Positions 1 to 7,604 of a DNA stretch of 64,000 nt are shown piece by piece. The position numbers were made by a program, and so were the translations under genes. The notes beneath the pieces were generated by a model. That model had not been told where the DNA came from, made no database searches, and worked only from the letters and a program-made list of their open reading frames with translations. The first letter of the stretch is position 1. Every line of letters starts with the position of its first letter. Origin of the DNA: an uncultured Desulfobacter sp. (lineage in GTDB: Bacteria; Desulfobacterota; Desulfobacteria; Desulfobacterales; Desulfobacteraceae); NCBI RefSeq assembly GCF_963666145.1, contig NZ_OY762614.1, forward strand, positions 248,001 through 312,000, read 5' to 3'.

Positions 1-2
1 TT

Positions 3-1052
3 TATATTCCCACTGAGTTGCAGCAATATTTTTCAGACTTTCCTGATTCTGATGGAGATAGGATAGGAGATGATTTCGATTTAAAACCCAATTCATCAGA
101 TCCATATAAAGCCGCCATTGTTTCGGTTTGTTACGATGAAAATAATAAAGTTGTTGCCGGTATTATCCAAGACGGTGAAGGCAATCAATATCAATTTGGC
201 ACAATGCCCACCGACTTTGAAGGGTATACAATTGATTCGGTTACCGGAGATCTTGTAACGTATCAAACAGCAGAAGACCTTGCCGCATCCTTAGCAAAAT
301 TAGACATTGATGATTTAAACATTACCCAAAAAAATAGCCCTGTTGAAATTCAGGATGACGGCACGATTATCCCCGGCTCTACCGATCCCTTTAAGGATTA
401 TAAAAAAGCGGAAGATGACCAGACACAAGCGAAGCAACCGGACACCCAGCAAGTCCCGTCAGAACAACCGGATTCAAACGATAGCGATTCAGGCCGGTTG
501 GATAAGATTATCAAGAATACCTCGGCAACAAATACAAATTTAGAAAACATTCAAAAATATCTCGGCATAACAAACGATTATCTTGCCAAGATTAATAAAA
601 AAGAACTTGAAACAACTGTTTCCGTTTCCGGCGGTGGTTCTGTTGTTTCTTCAACGGGTCCCTCTGCAGATGAAATCGGCCAGGCTGTTGGAGACAATTT
701 GATAGACTCCGGCCAAACCATAGATACGACCATCACAGATAATATCCCTGCCCTGGACGAAACAGACACCTTAACGGCAATCAAAACAAAATACTCTGAC
801 AGATATGATCTGTTCATCACCACGGTAAAAGAATCCGATCTGTTCAGCCTTCCTTTTGACATCTTTGCCGGTCCGTCCGGTTCCGGTTCTTCTGTACAAA
901 CCGTTGATATCGGCAAATGGGGTTCTTCAAGCGAACAAACGGCTTCCATAGATTATTCGGATTACGACAATGTCTGGGGAATTTTACGGTCGGTTCTTTT
1001 GTTAGTGACAAGCTTTGCATGCTTTAAAATTCTGGTTCTGAAAAAGGCATAA
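3..1052 (+). CDS. Inovirus pIII/TspB-like attachment protein, 5' end missing
   Basis: The reading frame is open from base 3, upstream of the first possible start (TTG at 18), so the gene begins outside the window. About 350 residues are visible. An Asp-rich thrombospondin type-3-like segment (DSDGDRIGDDFD) lies near residues 15-26. A long polar Ser/Thr/Asn/Gln-rich region follows, with a Gly/Ser linker (SVSGGGSVVSS) near residue 210. A single hydrophobic segment (ILRSVLLLVTSFACFKILVL) ends in Lys at the C terminus. A long secreted body anchored by a C-terminal membrane helix, directly before a pVI-like gene and zot, matches the position of pIII/TspB proteins in filamentous phages such as Neisseria MDA. 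Inferred role: virion-tip adhesin for host recognition. The receptor cannot be read from the sequence. Confidence 0.65.
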   Translation, partial: YIPTELQQYFSDFPDSDGDRIGDDFDLKPNSSDPYKAAIVSVCYDENNKVVAGIIQDGEGNQYQFGTMPTDFEGYTIDSVTGDLVTYQTAEDLAASLAKLDIDDLNITQKNSPVEIQDDGTIIPGSTDPFKDYKKAEDDQTQAKQPDTQQVPSEQPDSNDSDSGRLDKIIKNTSATNTNLENIQKYLGITNDYLAKINKKELETTVSVSGGGSVVSSTGPSADEIGQAVGDNLIDSGQTIDTTITDNIPALDETDTLTAIKTKYSDRYDLFITTVKESDLFSLPFDIFAGPSGSGSSVQTVDIGKWGSSSEQTASIDYSDYDNVWGILRSVLLLVTSFACFKILVLKKA

Positions 1053-1053
1053 C

Positions 1054-1386
1054 ATGATTCATAAAATAATAGATTTCTGTTCCAATTTCTGGGGAATGCT
1101 CACCGACTTTGTCAATTGGGTTCTTGACGGCATCTTATACCTGTTGTCCGAAATTGTTTATCTGAGTATGGATGCATTCTTCAGCATCATTGAAACCATT
1201 ATTTCAGCGATCGACTTCGCCCAGGTCACCGCCCTGTCTTCATTCGGGAACTGGAACCTTTTACCGGATCAGATTTTATACATCCTCTACAAGCTGAACA
1301 TTGCCCAATGCCTGAGCATGCTGGCCGCAGCCTGTCTGATCCGTTTGACCCTGAACCTTATTCCGGCAGCATTCACAAGGGTCTAA
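1054..1386 (+). CDS. DUF2523/pVI-like inovirus minor coat protein
   Basis: This 110-residue protein is almost entirely hydrophobic, with about three membrane segments (around residues 15-45, 45-65 and 85-105). The start follows the adhesin stop by one base (TAACATG), so the two genes are translationally coupled. In inoviruses the gene between pIII and Zot is the pVI homologue (often annotated DUF2523). It sits in the inner membrane and caps the virion end together with pIII. Assignment rests on size, hydrophobicity and position; no catalytic motif is expected. Confidence 0.65.
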   Translation: MIHKIIDFCSNFWGMLTDFVNWVLDGILYLLSEIVYLSMDAFFSIIETIISAIDFAQVTALSSFGNWNLLPDQILYILYKLNIAQCLSMLAAACLIRLTLNLIPAAFTRV

Positions 1387-1388
1387 CC

Positions 1389-2294
1389 ATGATTTCCTGT
1401 TACGAAGGACTTCCCGGTGCCGGTAAAACCTATGATGCCATGCGCAAACTCCTGGACAACCTTTCCCAGGGCAGACGCATTTTAACGAACATCTCCGGCC
1501 CGGATCAGGAAGAAAAACAGGAAATCATAAAACACTTCCTCAATCTTGAAGACAGTCAGCTCAAAGAAAGACTTGTCGCTCTGCCAAATCACCAGATCAC
1601 CGAATTCTGGGACCATACCAGCCCGGGTGATCTGGTCATCATTGACGAAGCCCAGAATTTCTTTAATTCCCGGGACTGGCAAACCAAAACAAACCGGGCA
1701 TTCGGCAAATGGGCCAGTGAACACCGTCATATGGGCGTTGACCTTATCCTGATCACCCAAAACGTTGAACGTATCGAAAGCTCTGTCAGGTCCTTGATTG
1801 AATTTACCTACCGTTACAAAAAGCTGAATATGTTCGGTAACCTGATCAAGAAAAAATATGTCCGCTTTTGCTATTACGGGCCATCCCTTGATCAAATAGG
1901 CCAGAAAACCTGTTCCTATGACCCCAAAATATTCAAGTGCTACAAAAGCTATTTTAAGGATGGCACCAAAGAAATAGGCATTGAAAAACCGGCCAATATC
2001 CTGAAACACCCCATATTTTATGCAATCCCCTTTGTCCTGGGCCTGTTCATCTATTTTTTAAGCCAGTCAAGCCTGTTAAGCGGCGACCTGTTCGGCACCC
2101 AGGCCATTTCAAATTCCATTGAAGAAAGAAGACAGCAATCTTTAACCCAAGATCATCAGCCAGACACCCCGGATCATGAACCGGGATATTCCGGCCAGGC
2201 AGCTCCTTTAACGGACTACGTATTGGTAGGCGTGATTAATTCAAAAAAGATTTTTAAATCAAAAATCGACGGATCTATTTTGGTGACCCAATGA
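1389..2294 (+). CDS. zot: Zonular occludens toxin (Zot)/pI-like phage assembly ATPase
   Basis: Starting at ATG 1389 the protein has 301 residues; an upstream in-frame ATG at 1308 would overlap the previous gene by 79 bp and is unlikely. Walker A is GLPGAGKT (residues 7-14) and Walker B is DLVIIDEAQ (about 80-88). A membrane helix lies near residues 205-230 (IFYAIPFVLGLFIYFL), followed by a short periplasmic tail. This is the classic Zot/pI architecture: an inner-membrane ATPase that drives extrusion of the filamentous virion through the secretin. The C-terminal cleaved peptide of the Vibrio toxin is not evident, so a toxin role is not implied. The stop overlaps the secretin start by 4 bases (ATGA). 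Confidence 0.9.
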   Translation: MISCYEGLPGAGKTYDAMRKLLDNLSQGRRILTNISGPDQEEKQEIIKHFLNLEDSQLKERLVALPNHQITEFWDHTSPGDLVIIDEAQNFFNSRDWQTKTNRAFGKWASEHRHMGVDLILITQNVERIESSVRSLIEFTYRYKKLNMFGNLIKKKYVRFCYYGPSLDQIGQKTCSYDPKIFKCYKSYFKDGTKEIGIEKPANILKHPIFYAIPFVLGLFIYFLSQSSLLSGDLFGTQAISNSIEERRQQSLTQDHQPDTPDHEPGYSGQAAPLTDYVLVGVINSKKIFKSKIDGSILVTQ

Positions 2295-3652
2295 ACTATT
2301 TTTATCTGATAACGACATTATTTTTCTGTGCCGGCTGTGCACACCCTTCCTTTAAAGTGCCGGTGTACAATGAACACAAGCCCTTTGATATTCACCGCAA
2401 TGCATCAACGGTGAAAGAGGTGGTGGTCAAAGATTTTATTAAATTCGATGATGATCTGGACAAAATCCCCGATGATATCCAGGTTTCAATCAATTTAACC
2501 GCACCGGTCCCCCTGTGTGATTTTTTCCAGATCCTTATTGACCAGGGCATAAACATTGTGGCCGATATCGGGTGTTACATTGAACAGCCCACGGAAACCA
2601 AGGACGCCTCCAACCTTGCCACCGAGAAAAAGGAAACGCCCAGGCTTCAAACCGTTTCCATGCCTGCGTACCACGGCACCCTGAAAACCCTGCTGCAATC
2701 TCTGCAAATCAGCCATGGATTATTTTTCAAATACAAACAGGGTGTGTTGATCATTCGCAAAACATCCCCGGCCTATGTGAAGGTGCTGATGCCCGGCACC
2801 CAGGAAAACCTGATCAAATTATTAAACTCTTTCGGGGTCCAGAACTCGTTTTATGATGAACTCTCCTCCCGGATCGTTTTTAACACCGATTATTATACAT
2901 ACCTGACCATTTACGATTATTTCAAAAATAATCCGTATCTGACCCTGGTTGTATTCGACATCATGATTCTTGAAGCCCAGGACAGCCACATATACAAACA
3001 CGGTATTGATTGGTCACAATTGGCTGCCAGCTTAACGGACCTGTATGAAGATCCGCTTAAATTTTCTGTCACCGGCTCGGATGACGGCTTCGCCCTGAAC
3101 CTTGGCGGCGGTCACCTATCATTGCAATCCGTGGTTGAATCCCTGGACGAATTAAAGGATTTTACCGTGCTTCAGTCTGCCCGGATCTCAGTTATGAACG
3201 GCTCCACCGCCGAGCTTGATGTGTCGGAAAAAATCCCCTACGTCAAAGAAATCACCGTGTCATCCATTGACGGAGCCACAGATACCGTTGCCCAGGGCTA
3301 TGAATTTGATACCGTGTCGTCCGGCCTGATTTTAAAACTCAAACCCTCGGTATCCGGGAACATCATCTCCACGCAGTTTACCGGAAACATCCAAAGCCTG
3401 ATTGAATTTCTTGAAGTGGGCACGGAGCCCAACCTTGTCAGGCAACCCCAAATTTCCATTCGCAAAATTGACAATCAAATCGTGTTCAGGGCCGGGGAAA
3501 CAACCCTGATCGGCGGTCTGAAATATAACAAAGGAAGCGTGTCAAGGTCGTCTTTAAGTTGGTTAAAGATAGGTCTTGATAATCAGGAAACCACACAGTT
3601 TTCGGTTTCCATATTAATCAACAGTGAGGTGATACGCTATGTGTTTTCTTAA
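2291..3652 (+). CDS. Phage-encoded secretin lipoprotein (pIV/GspD-like)
   Basis: This 453-residue protein has a type II signal peptide with a lipobox ending at Cys16 (FFCAGC), so it is predicted to be an outer-membrane lipoprotein. N-terminal periplasmic N-domains (about 50-190) precede a C-terminal secretin domain (about 260-450) rich in alternating beta residues, including the segment GETTLIGGLKY near residues 402-412. It forms the outer-membrane exit channel for the filamentous virion together with Zot. Many inoviruses borrow the host type II secretin; carrying their own, as here and in Ff phages, makes this phage self-sufficient for export. Its 3' end overlaps the next small gene by 14 bp. 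Confidence 0.82.
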   Translation: MNYFYLITTLFFCAGCAHPSFKVPVYNEHKPFDIHRNASTVKEVVVKDFIKFDDDLDKIPDDIQVSINLTAPVPLCDFFQILIDQGINIVADIGCYIEQPTETKDASNLATEKKETPRLQTVSMPAYHGTLKTLLQSLQISHGLFFKYKQGVLIIRKTSPAYVKVLMPGTQENLIKLLNSFGVQNSFYDELSSRIVFNTDYYTYLTIYDYFKNNPYLTLVVFDIMILEAQDSHIYKHGIDWSQLAASLTDLYEDPLKFSVTGSDDGFALNLGGGHLSLQSVVESLDELKDFTVLQSARISVMNGSTAELDVSEKIPYVKEITVSSIDGATDTVAQGYEFDTVSSGLILKLKPSVSGNIISTQFTGNIQSLIEFLEVGTEPNLVRQPQISIRKIDNQIVFRAGETTLIGGLKYNKGSVSRSSLSWLKIGLDNQETTQFSVSILINSEVIRYVFS

Positions 3653-3848
3653 GCGAATCCTCAGCGTTGTTTCATTGATCCTTTTCGGGATCACTGGTCT
3701 TGCTTTGGCAACAACCGAATACACCCCTTTGATTTCATCAGATATGTTTGATGGTGTCAGAACCGACGTCAACACCGCTGCAGCGGGCATTATCACCATT
3801 CTGATAATCGTTGTGGGGCTGGGGTTGCTTGTTAAAGTCTTTCGTTAA
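3639..3848 (+). CDS. Small coat-like protein with signal peptide and one TM helix
   Basis: Sixty-nine residues. A basic N terminus and hydrophobic core end at a plausible signal peptidase I site (GLALA, about residue 24). A short acidic/neutral segment follows (TTEYTPLISSDMFDG), then a membrane helix (AAGIITILIIVVGLGLLV) and a basic end (KVFR). This acidic-TM-basic design after signal cleavage is that of inovirus pVIII major coat proteins. It overlaps the secretin end. A second protein of the same design follows at 3873, so which one is the major coat cannot be decided here. Confidence 0.6.
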   Translation: MCFLKRILSVVSLILFGITGLALATTEYTPLISSDMFDGVRTDVNTAAAGIITILIIVVGLGLLVKVFR

Positions 3849-3872
3849 TTTTTTTTTAAAAGGAGTTTTATC

Positions 3873-4100
3873 ATGAAGAATCTTATCACCCGTTCCCAGA
3901 TGTTCACCGCAGCTATTTTTTCTGCATTTTTCGGCATGTTCGGCCTGTCCTTTGCCACACCCAGTGTTGCAGACCTTTGGACCGCGTTCGACATCTCAAC
4001 CATCAACGGTCAGGTGCTCACCGTCCTGACCACCTTTGTCACCATTAACCTGGCCTTCCTCGCCTACAAGTACATCCGGCGCACCATGAGCAGAGGTTAA
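3873..4100 (+). CDS. Candidate major coat protein (pVIII-like)
   Basis: Seventy-five residues with a signal peptide (likely cleavage after LSFA, about residue 28). The mature part has a short amphipathic N terminus (TPSVADLWTAFDIS), a membrane helix (VLTVLTTFVTINLAFLAYKYI) and a strongly basic C terminus (RRTMSRG) that would face the packaged ssDNA. A good ribosome-binding site (AAGGAG) precedes the ATG. A G/C-rich hairpin lies just after the stop, where Ff-type phages place a terminator to boost gene VIII transcript levels. These points make it the better major-coat candidate of the two adjacent genes. Confidence 0.65.
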   Translation: MKNLITRSQMFTAAIFSAFFGMFGLSFATPSVADLWTAFDISTINGQVLTVLTTFVTINLAFLAYKYIRRTMSRG

Positions 4101-4110
4101 TTTTTCCCCA

Positions 4111-4138
4111 GGGGATGGGGGCGTTGTTCCCCTTCCCC
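4111..4138 (+). terminator. G/C-rich hairpin after the coat gene
   Basis: A 10-bp stem (GGGGATGGGG pairing with CCCCTTCCCC, one T-T mismatch) with an ~8-base loop lies 11 bases after the coat gene stop. It lacks a T-run, so it may act as an RNA-stabilising or attenuating hairpin rather than a full terminator. The position matches the terminator following gene VIII in Ff phages. Confidence 0.45.
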
Positions 4139-4155
4139 TACCCTAAAGGAGCGTT

Positions 4156-4440
4156 ATGGAAACCGACTTAATCAGTTTAATGTTCACACAGTTCAAAGCG
4201 AATCTTGCAAGCTTTATCGCAAACGATATTTCTGTGGTCCTCCTTGCCATGCTCTCCTTGATGTTCATTGTTTTCGCGTTTGTAAAAATTATGGAACTTT
4301 TCAATATCGGCATGACCGAAAGGGAGATCGAAGCCAAAAAAGCGTTTAACCGCTGGCAGATGAGCAAAGGCACCTGGCGTGAACCTTTAATGAAAGAAGA
4401 ATATCAAATGAGCCTGAACGGTATCAGAGACGAAAAATAA
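4156..4440 (+). CDS. Small single-TM inovirus protein, unknown
   Basis: Ninety-four residues with AAAGGAG ahead of the ATG. One strong membrane helix (about 26-48, ISVVLLAMLSLMFIVFAFV) is followed by a charged C-terminal half (TEREIEAKKAFNRWQMSKG). There is no signal peptide cleavage site, so it is probably an inner-membrane protein with a cytoplasmic tail. By position in the structural module it could be a minor virion or assembly protein. I do not recognise a family. Confidence 0.55.
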   Translation: METDLISLMFTQFKANLASFIANDISVVLLAMLSLMFIVFAFVKIMELFNIGMTEREIEAKKAFNRWQMSKGTWREPLMKEEYQMSLNGIRDEK

Positions 4441-4486
4441 GCCAATATTTTTGATTAAATTTATGAAGAAAGACAGGAGATAAACA

Positions 4487-4948
4487 ATGATAGATTTAGA
4501 AGCGTTTGGAAATGGTTTTGGCCTTGTTGTTATTTCCTTGCTCCTGGGCGTCATTATCCGGGCCATCGTATCAGCCCTTCAGATTGGATCATCCCGTTTC
4601 AATTCCATCGGCGTCTTGTTTCTTTTAATACTGCTTTCAAATACCCAATCATATGCAGCGGTCACAAAGACCGGCCAGATTGATCTTTACCGGGTGGATC
4701 AGGCAAACGCGTTCTTTGTTGTCGATGACTACCTTTTTAATACATCCGATTTTTCTCAAATCAATATTTTGACCAAAGCATATTACCAACGAACATCAAT
4801 CTCGGTGACGGATCTCGATTCTGATCCGGGTCAAGTCGACTATATTGAAATTACAGACACCTCTGATCTGACCTCAAAAAGTATCTCGTTAATCATCGGT
4901 GCCCTTTCATGTAACGCCCTGGCCCTGGGCTTATCCTTGAGGCTTTAA
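4487..4948 (+). CDS. Inovirus membrane protein, unknown function
   Basis: This 153-residue protein has two N-terminal hydrophobic segments (about 10-30 and 40-60; the second ends SYAAV and could be a signal-like cleavage site). An extracytoplasmic domain of about 75 residues rich in Asp/Thr follows, then a C-terminal hydrophobic stretch (SISLIIGALSCNALALGL). It is preceded by AGGAGA and lies in the structural gene block. It may be a minor coat or membrane assembly factor, but no family was recognised. Confidence 0.5.
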   Translation: MIDLEAFGNGFGLVVISLLLGVIIRAIVSALQIGSSRFNSIGVLFLLILLSNTQSYAAVTKTGQIDLYRVDQANAFFVVDDYLFNTSDFSQINILTKAYYQRTSISVTDLDSDPGQVDYIEITDTSDLTSKSISLIIGALSCNALALGLSLRL

Positions 4949-4949
4949 C

Positions 4950-5096
4950 ATGATCACTTTACCCGAAGGCTTTGACCTTGCCCTTTTTATCAGTGACATC
5001 GTCACCTATGTCGGATTGCCCATTGTGACAATTGCCTTTTCTTTTTGTGTCTTCAGACTGATTTCATACACCTTAAGTTTGGGATCATCAAAATGA
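4950..5096 (+). CDS. 48-residue single-TM protein
   Basis: The ATG at 4950 comes one base after the preceding stop, and the TGA at 5094-5096 overlaps the ATG of the TraX-like gene (ATGA), so it is embedded in a coupled cistron chain. The product begins MITLPEGFDLALFISDIV and has one membrane helix (IVTYVGLPIVTIAFSFCVF). Size and topology resemble tiny inovirus cap proteins such as pVII/pIX. The overlaps at both ends support it being real. Confidence 0.5.
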   Translation: MITLPEGFDLALFISDIVTYVGLPIVTIAFSFCVFRLISYTLSLGSSK

Positions 5097-5713
5097 TTAA
5101 ACTCATCGCTTTCATAACAATGGCCATTGACCATTCGGCCATATTCTTTTTCCCGGAACATGAATTTATCATGCGGTCCATAGGGGCGTTGTCTTTCCCT
5201 TTGTTTGCCTTTTTCATTACCCAGGGCCTTAAATACACCAAGGATCTCCAGCTTTATATCATCTGCCTGGTGACTTGCGCCGGTGTTACCCAGCCCCTGT
5301 TTAATATTTTGTTCCCGGACCTGCATAGACTCAATGATCTTTATACCCTGCTTTTTGGCCTGATCATACTTGTCCTGTATGAACGATACGGCTATCAGGC
5401 GTTTTATCTGACCCTGCTCCTTGTCCTGTCCAACGTGGTATCAATCTATGTTTTCATAGTCTTTGCCATCTATTTTTTGCATCATCGACCGGTGTATCTC
5501 CTGGGCGCTATGACGGCCTTCTATCTCTTGGTCTATTATTTATCCGGAGCCGCCTATGTTTTGTTCGGCCCGGCTGCTGTGTTCCTCATGTACTCCAGGG
5601 CCACCATACCTTTGCCAAGAATGATCCAAAAATACTTTTATTATGTGGCCTACCCTGGGCATTTTTTAATAATCATCCTGATCAATTCAATCAGATGCCC
5701 GGCAACCACCTGA
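5093..5713 (+). CDS. traX: TraX-family membrane acetylase carried by the prophage
   Basis: Starting at ATG 5093 (ATGA overlap with the preceding gene) the protein has 206 residues and about seven to eight membrane helices. Family signatures are an N-terminal IDH within a hydrophobic helix (residues 12-14), the motif GALSFPLFAFFITQGL near residue 30, and a C-terminal aromatic-rich YFYYVAYPGHFL. TraX of the F plasmid N-acetylates the pilin subunit in the inner membrane. Here the gene sits in a phage structural operon, so plausible substrates are the phage coat protein or the host pilin used as receptor. The family call is from motifs; the substrate is inference. Confidence 0.72.
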   Translation: MIKLIAFITMAIDHSAIFFFPEHEFIMRSIGALSFPLFAFFITQGLKYTKDLQLYIICLVTCAGVTQPLFNILFPDLHRLNDLYTLLFGLIILVLYERYGYQAFYLTLLLVLSNVVSIYVFIVFAIYFLHHRPVYLLGAMTAFYLLVYYLSGAAYVLFGPAAVFLMYSRATIPLPRMIQKYFYYVAYPGHFLIIILINSIRCPATT

Positions 5714-5719
5714 CAACGA

Positions 5720-5905
5720 ATGAATAAAATGAACCCTCAAGAATTGAAAAATCACCTTTACCTGCTGGTAAAGAAAAACGGCAAAACCAGCATAACGAAA
5801 CTTGAGCATGAATACATGACAGGCAAAATTGATTTCAACACCTATTTGCATTGTTGCTATTCGGATTATGCAAAAGGCCATTTGTCAAAAAAGAAGGGGA
5901 AATAA
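5720..5905 (+). CDS. Small basic protein, unknown
   Basis: Sixty-one residues, strongly basic at the C terminus (KGHLSKKKGK), with no membrane segment. It sits 6 bp after traX, and its TAA overlaps the next ATG (TAATG), indicating co-translation with the HTH gene. A small basic cytoplasmic protein here could be regulatory or DNA-binding, but no motif was recognised. Confidence 0.45.
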   Translation: MNKMNPQELKNHLYLLVKKNGKTSITKLEHEYMTGKIDFNTYLHCCYSDYAKGHLSKKKGK

Positions 5906-6135
5906 TGAATAATACCGCTGTTGAATTAACTCTTGAAGAACTAAAAAGGCAGTTCCCTGGAAAAACGATGCTTACAGCAGAAGAGACCGCAAAAGCTTAC
6001 GGATTGAAAGGTCCTCAATCAATTTACAATGCGTTAAGGAAAACCGCTCCACACCCTTTTCCCATAAAGCCTAAAAAAAGATGCGGAAAACTCTTTTTTA
6101 ATATTGTCCATATTGCAAACGACCAGGCGAGCTAA
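5905..6135 (+). CDS. AlpA/excisionase-like helix-turn-helix protein
   Basis: Seventy-six residues from ATG 5905 (one-base overlap with the preceding stop, preceded by AAGAAGGGGA). The segment MLTAEETAKAYGLKGPQSIYNALRK reads as a winged or MerR-like HTH of the AlpA/excisionase type, followed by a basic KPKKRCGKLFF strand. It lies directly before the integrase, the usual place for a directionality factor or lysogeny regulator. No test of DNA binding is possible from sequence alone. Confidence 0.6.
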   Translation: MNNTAVELTLEELKRQFPGKTMLTAEETAKAYGLKGPQSIYNALRKTAPHPFPIKPKKRCGKLFFNIVHIANDQAS

Positions 6136-6165
6136 TTATAAATTTTTGTTGTTTTGGAGAATGCC

Positions 6166-7302
6166 ATGGCAATTTTGCAAGAATGTCCGATATGCAATAA
6201 CAAACAGAGCTTAAAGCGTAAAAAATGCAGTTGCGGTGCGGACCTTGATAAATTCAAAAGATCCGGAAAAATTAAATACCACATTCAATATAGGTTGCCC
6301 GGTGGAAAACAAAGGAAAGAACTTGTTGGATATTCCATTGAAGATGCAAAAGCAGCTGATGGAAAAAGAAAAGTTCAAAAAAAAGAGGGACGTATTTTCG
6401 ATATGCTTCCCCAGGATAAATCCACTTTTAAAGAATTGTCCGACTGGTATCTTGGGCTCCCTAAAATTAAAAAACTTGCATCATATAAAGTCCTTTGCTT
6501 CAATCTCGCATCATTCAATGCCGTATTTGGCCATAAGCTCGCAACTGATTTAAAACAAGCAGATATAGAAGAATATCAAGTGGCGCGATTAGATCAGGGA
6601 TTATCAAAGTGCTATGTTGACCAAGAAATTTCCGTTGCAAAAAGAGTTCTCAGCAAAGCATGGGAAAATGACAAGGTGTCCGGGGACGCTTTAAAACCTT
6701 TCAAGCGGACAAAAAAGCTACTTAAAAAGGGATCGAATAAAAGAAAACGGGTTCTTACTATTGAAGAATATACAAAACTTTCAGAAGCCCTTCCAACTCA
6801 TGCCAAGAATATATTTATTACCGGATTCTTTACCGGCATGCGCATGGGGGAGATCCTATCCTTAAAATGGGAACAAATCGATTTCAAAAACAGGCGTATC
6901 GAATTAGAAAAAGATCAAACCAAGGATGATGAAGAGCGTTTTATACCAATATCAGATACTCTTCTAAATATATTTCAAAGCATTTCCAGAAATATTCATG
7001 ATGACCATGTTTTTCTTTATCGTGGTAAACCTCTGAAAAGTATCAGAGATAGCTTAAGGAGGACCTGCCAAAAAATTGGAATCCCATATGGCCGGAATGT
7101 CAAAAACGGGATTACGCCACATGACCTTCGACATACATTCAATACATATATGAGGAAATCTGGTGCCCATGACACAGTTACTATGGATATCACCGGGCAT
7201 GCTACCAGAGAAATGTTTGATTGGTATAATACTGTGGATGATTCTGAAAAGGCAGAAGCTGTTAAACAGTTAGAGGATTTTATTTTAGATCAAAAAAAAT
7301 AG
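6166..7302 (+). CDS. Tyrosine recombinase (phage integrase) with N-terminal Zn ribbon
   Basis: The start chosen is ATG 6166, preceded by GGAG; the protein has 378 residues. An N-terminal CPIC...CSC cysteine cluster looks like a small zinc ribbon joined to an arm-binding domain. A SAM-like core-binding region spans about 80-180. The catalytic domain contains Arg226 (TGMRMGEIL), His319-x-x-Arg322 (HDLRH), His345 (TGH) and the nucleophile Tyr354 (DWYN). The gene reads toward the 3' end of tRNA-Leu, the probable attachment site. Use of a tyrosine integrase, rather than host XerCD, marks this inovirus as an integrase-encoding type. Confidence 0.93.
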   Translation: MAILQECPICNNKQSLKRKKCSCGADLDKFKRSGKIKYHIQYRLPGGKQRKELVGYSIEDAKAADGKRKVQKKEGRIFDMLPQDKSTFKELSDWYLGLPKIKKLASYKVLCFNLASFNAVFGHKLATDLKQADIEEYQVARLDQGLSKCYVDQEISVAKRVLSKAWENDKVSGDALKPFKRTKKLLKKGSNKRKRVLTIEEYTKLSEALPTHAKNIFITGFFTGMRMGEILSLKWEQIDFKNRRIELEKDQTKDDEERFIPISDTLLNIFQSISRNIHDDHVFLYRGKPLKSIRDSLRRTCQKIGIPYGRNVKNGITPHDLRHTFNTYMRKSGAHDTVTMDITGHATREMFDWYNTVDDSEKAEAVKQLEDFILDQKK

Positions 7303-7352
7303 TAGATGAATTCTGAAATTGTTACCCAAACGTTACCCATCCCCCTAAAAAC

Positions 7353-7397
7353 AAAAAATCAACAAGTCAGATATCCTCTCTAACTGGTTGATTTTTA
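7353..7397 (-). terminator. Terminator shared by tRNA-Leu and integrase
   Basis: Inverted repeat with a 13-bp stem and one mismatch (AAAATCAACAAGT against ACTGGTTGATTTT), flanked by A-runs on the left and T-runs on the right. It would work as a rho-independent terminator for tRNA-Leu on the minus strand, and probably for the integrase on the plus strand. Confidence 0.6.
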
Positions 7398-7399
7398 AG

Positions 7400-7486
<87 letters not shown>

Positions 7487-7546
7487 ACACTCACAACCGC
7501 TCTGTTTGCAACCCATTTAAAGATTGCGTTCAAGCGATGGTTGGGA

Positions 7547-7575
7547 TATATATATGTGTTTGTTTGGTTTGTCAA
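7547..7575 (-). promoter_or_regulatory. Sigma70 promoter of tRNA-Leu
   Basis: On the minus strand a perfect TTGACA (-35, bases 7570-7575) is followed after 17 bp by TATATA (-10, 7547-7552), about 60 bp upstream of the mature tRNA 5' end. Confidence 0.7.
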
Positions 7576-7604
7576 TAGTATTTGTTTAAAATTTAAAGGA
7601 CGAC

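Noticed and set aside
1308..1388. N-terminal extension of Zot from ATG 1308
   Set aside because: It overlaps the pVI-like gene by 79 bp and the extra residues are unlike Zot; ATG 1389 directly precedes the conserved start.
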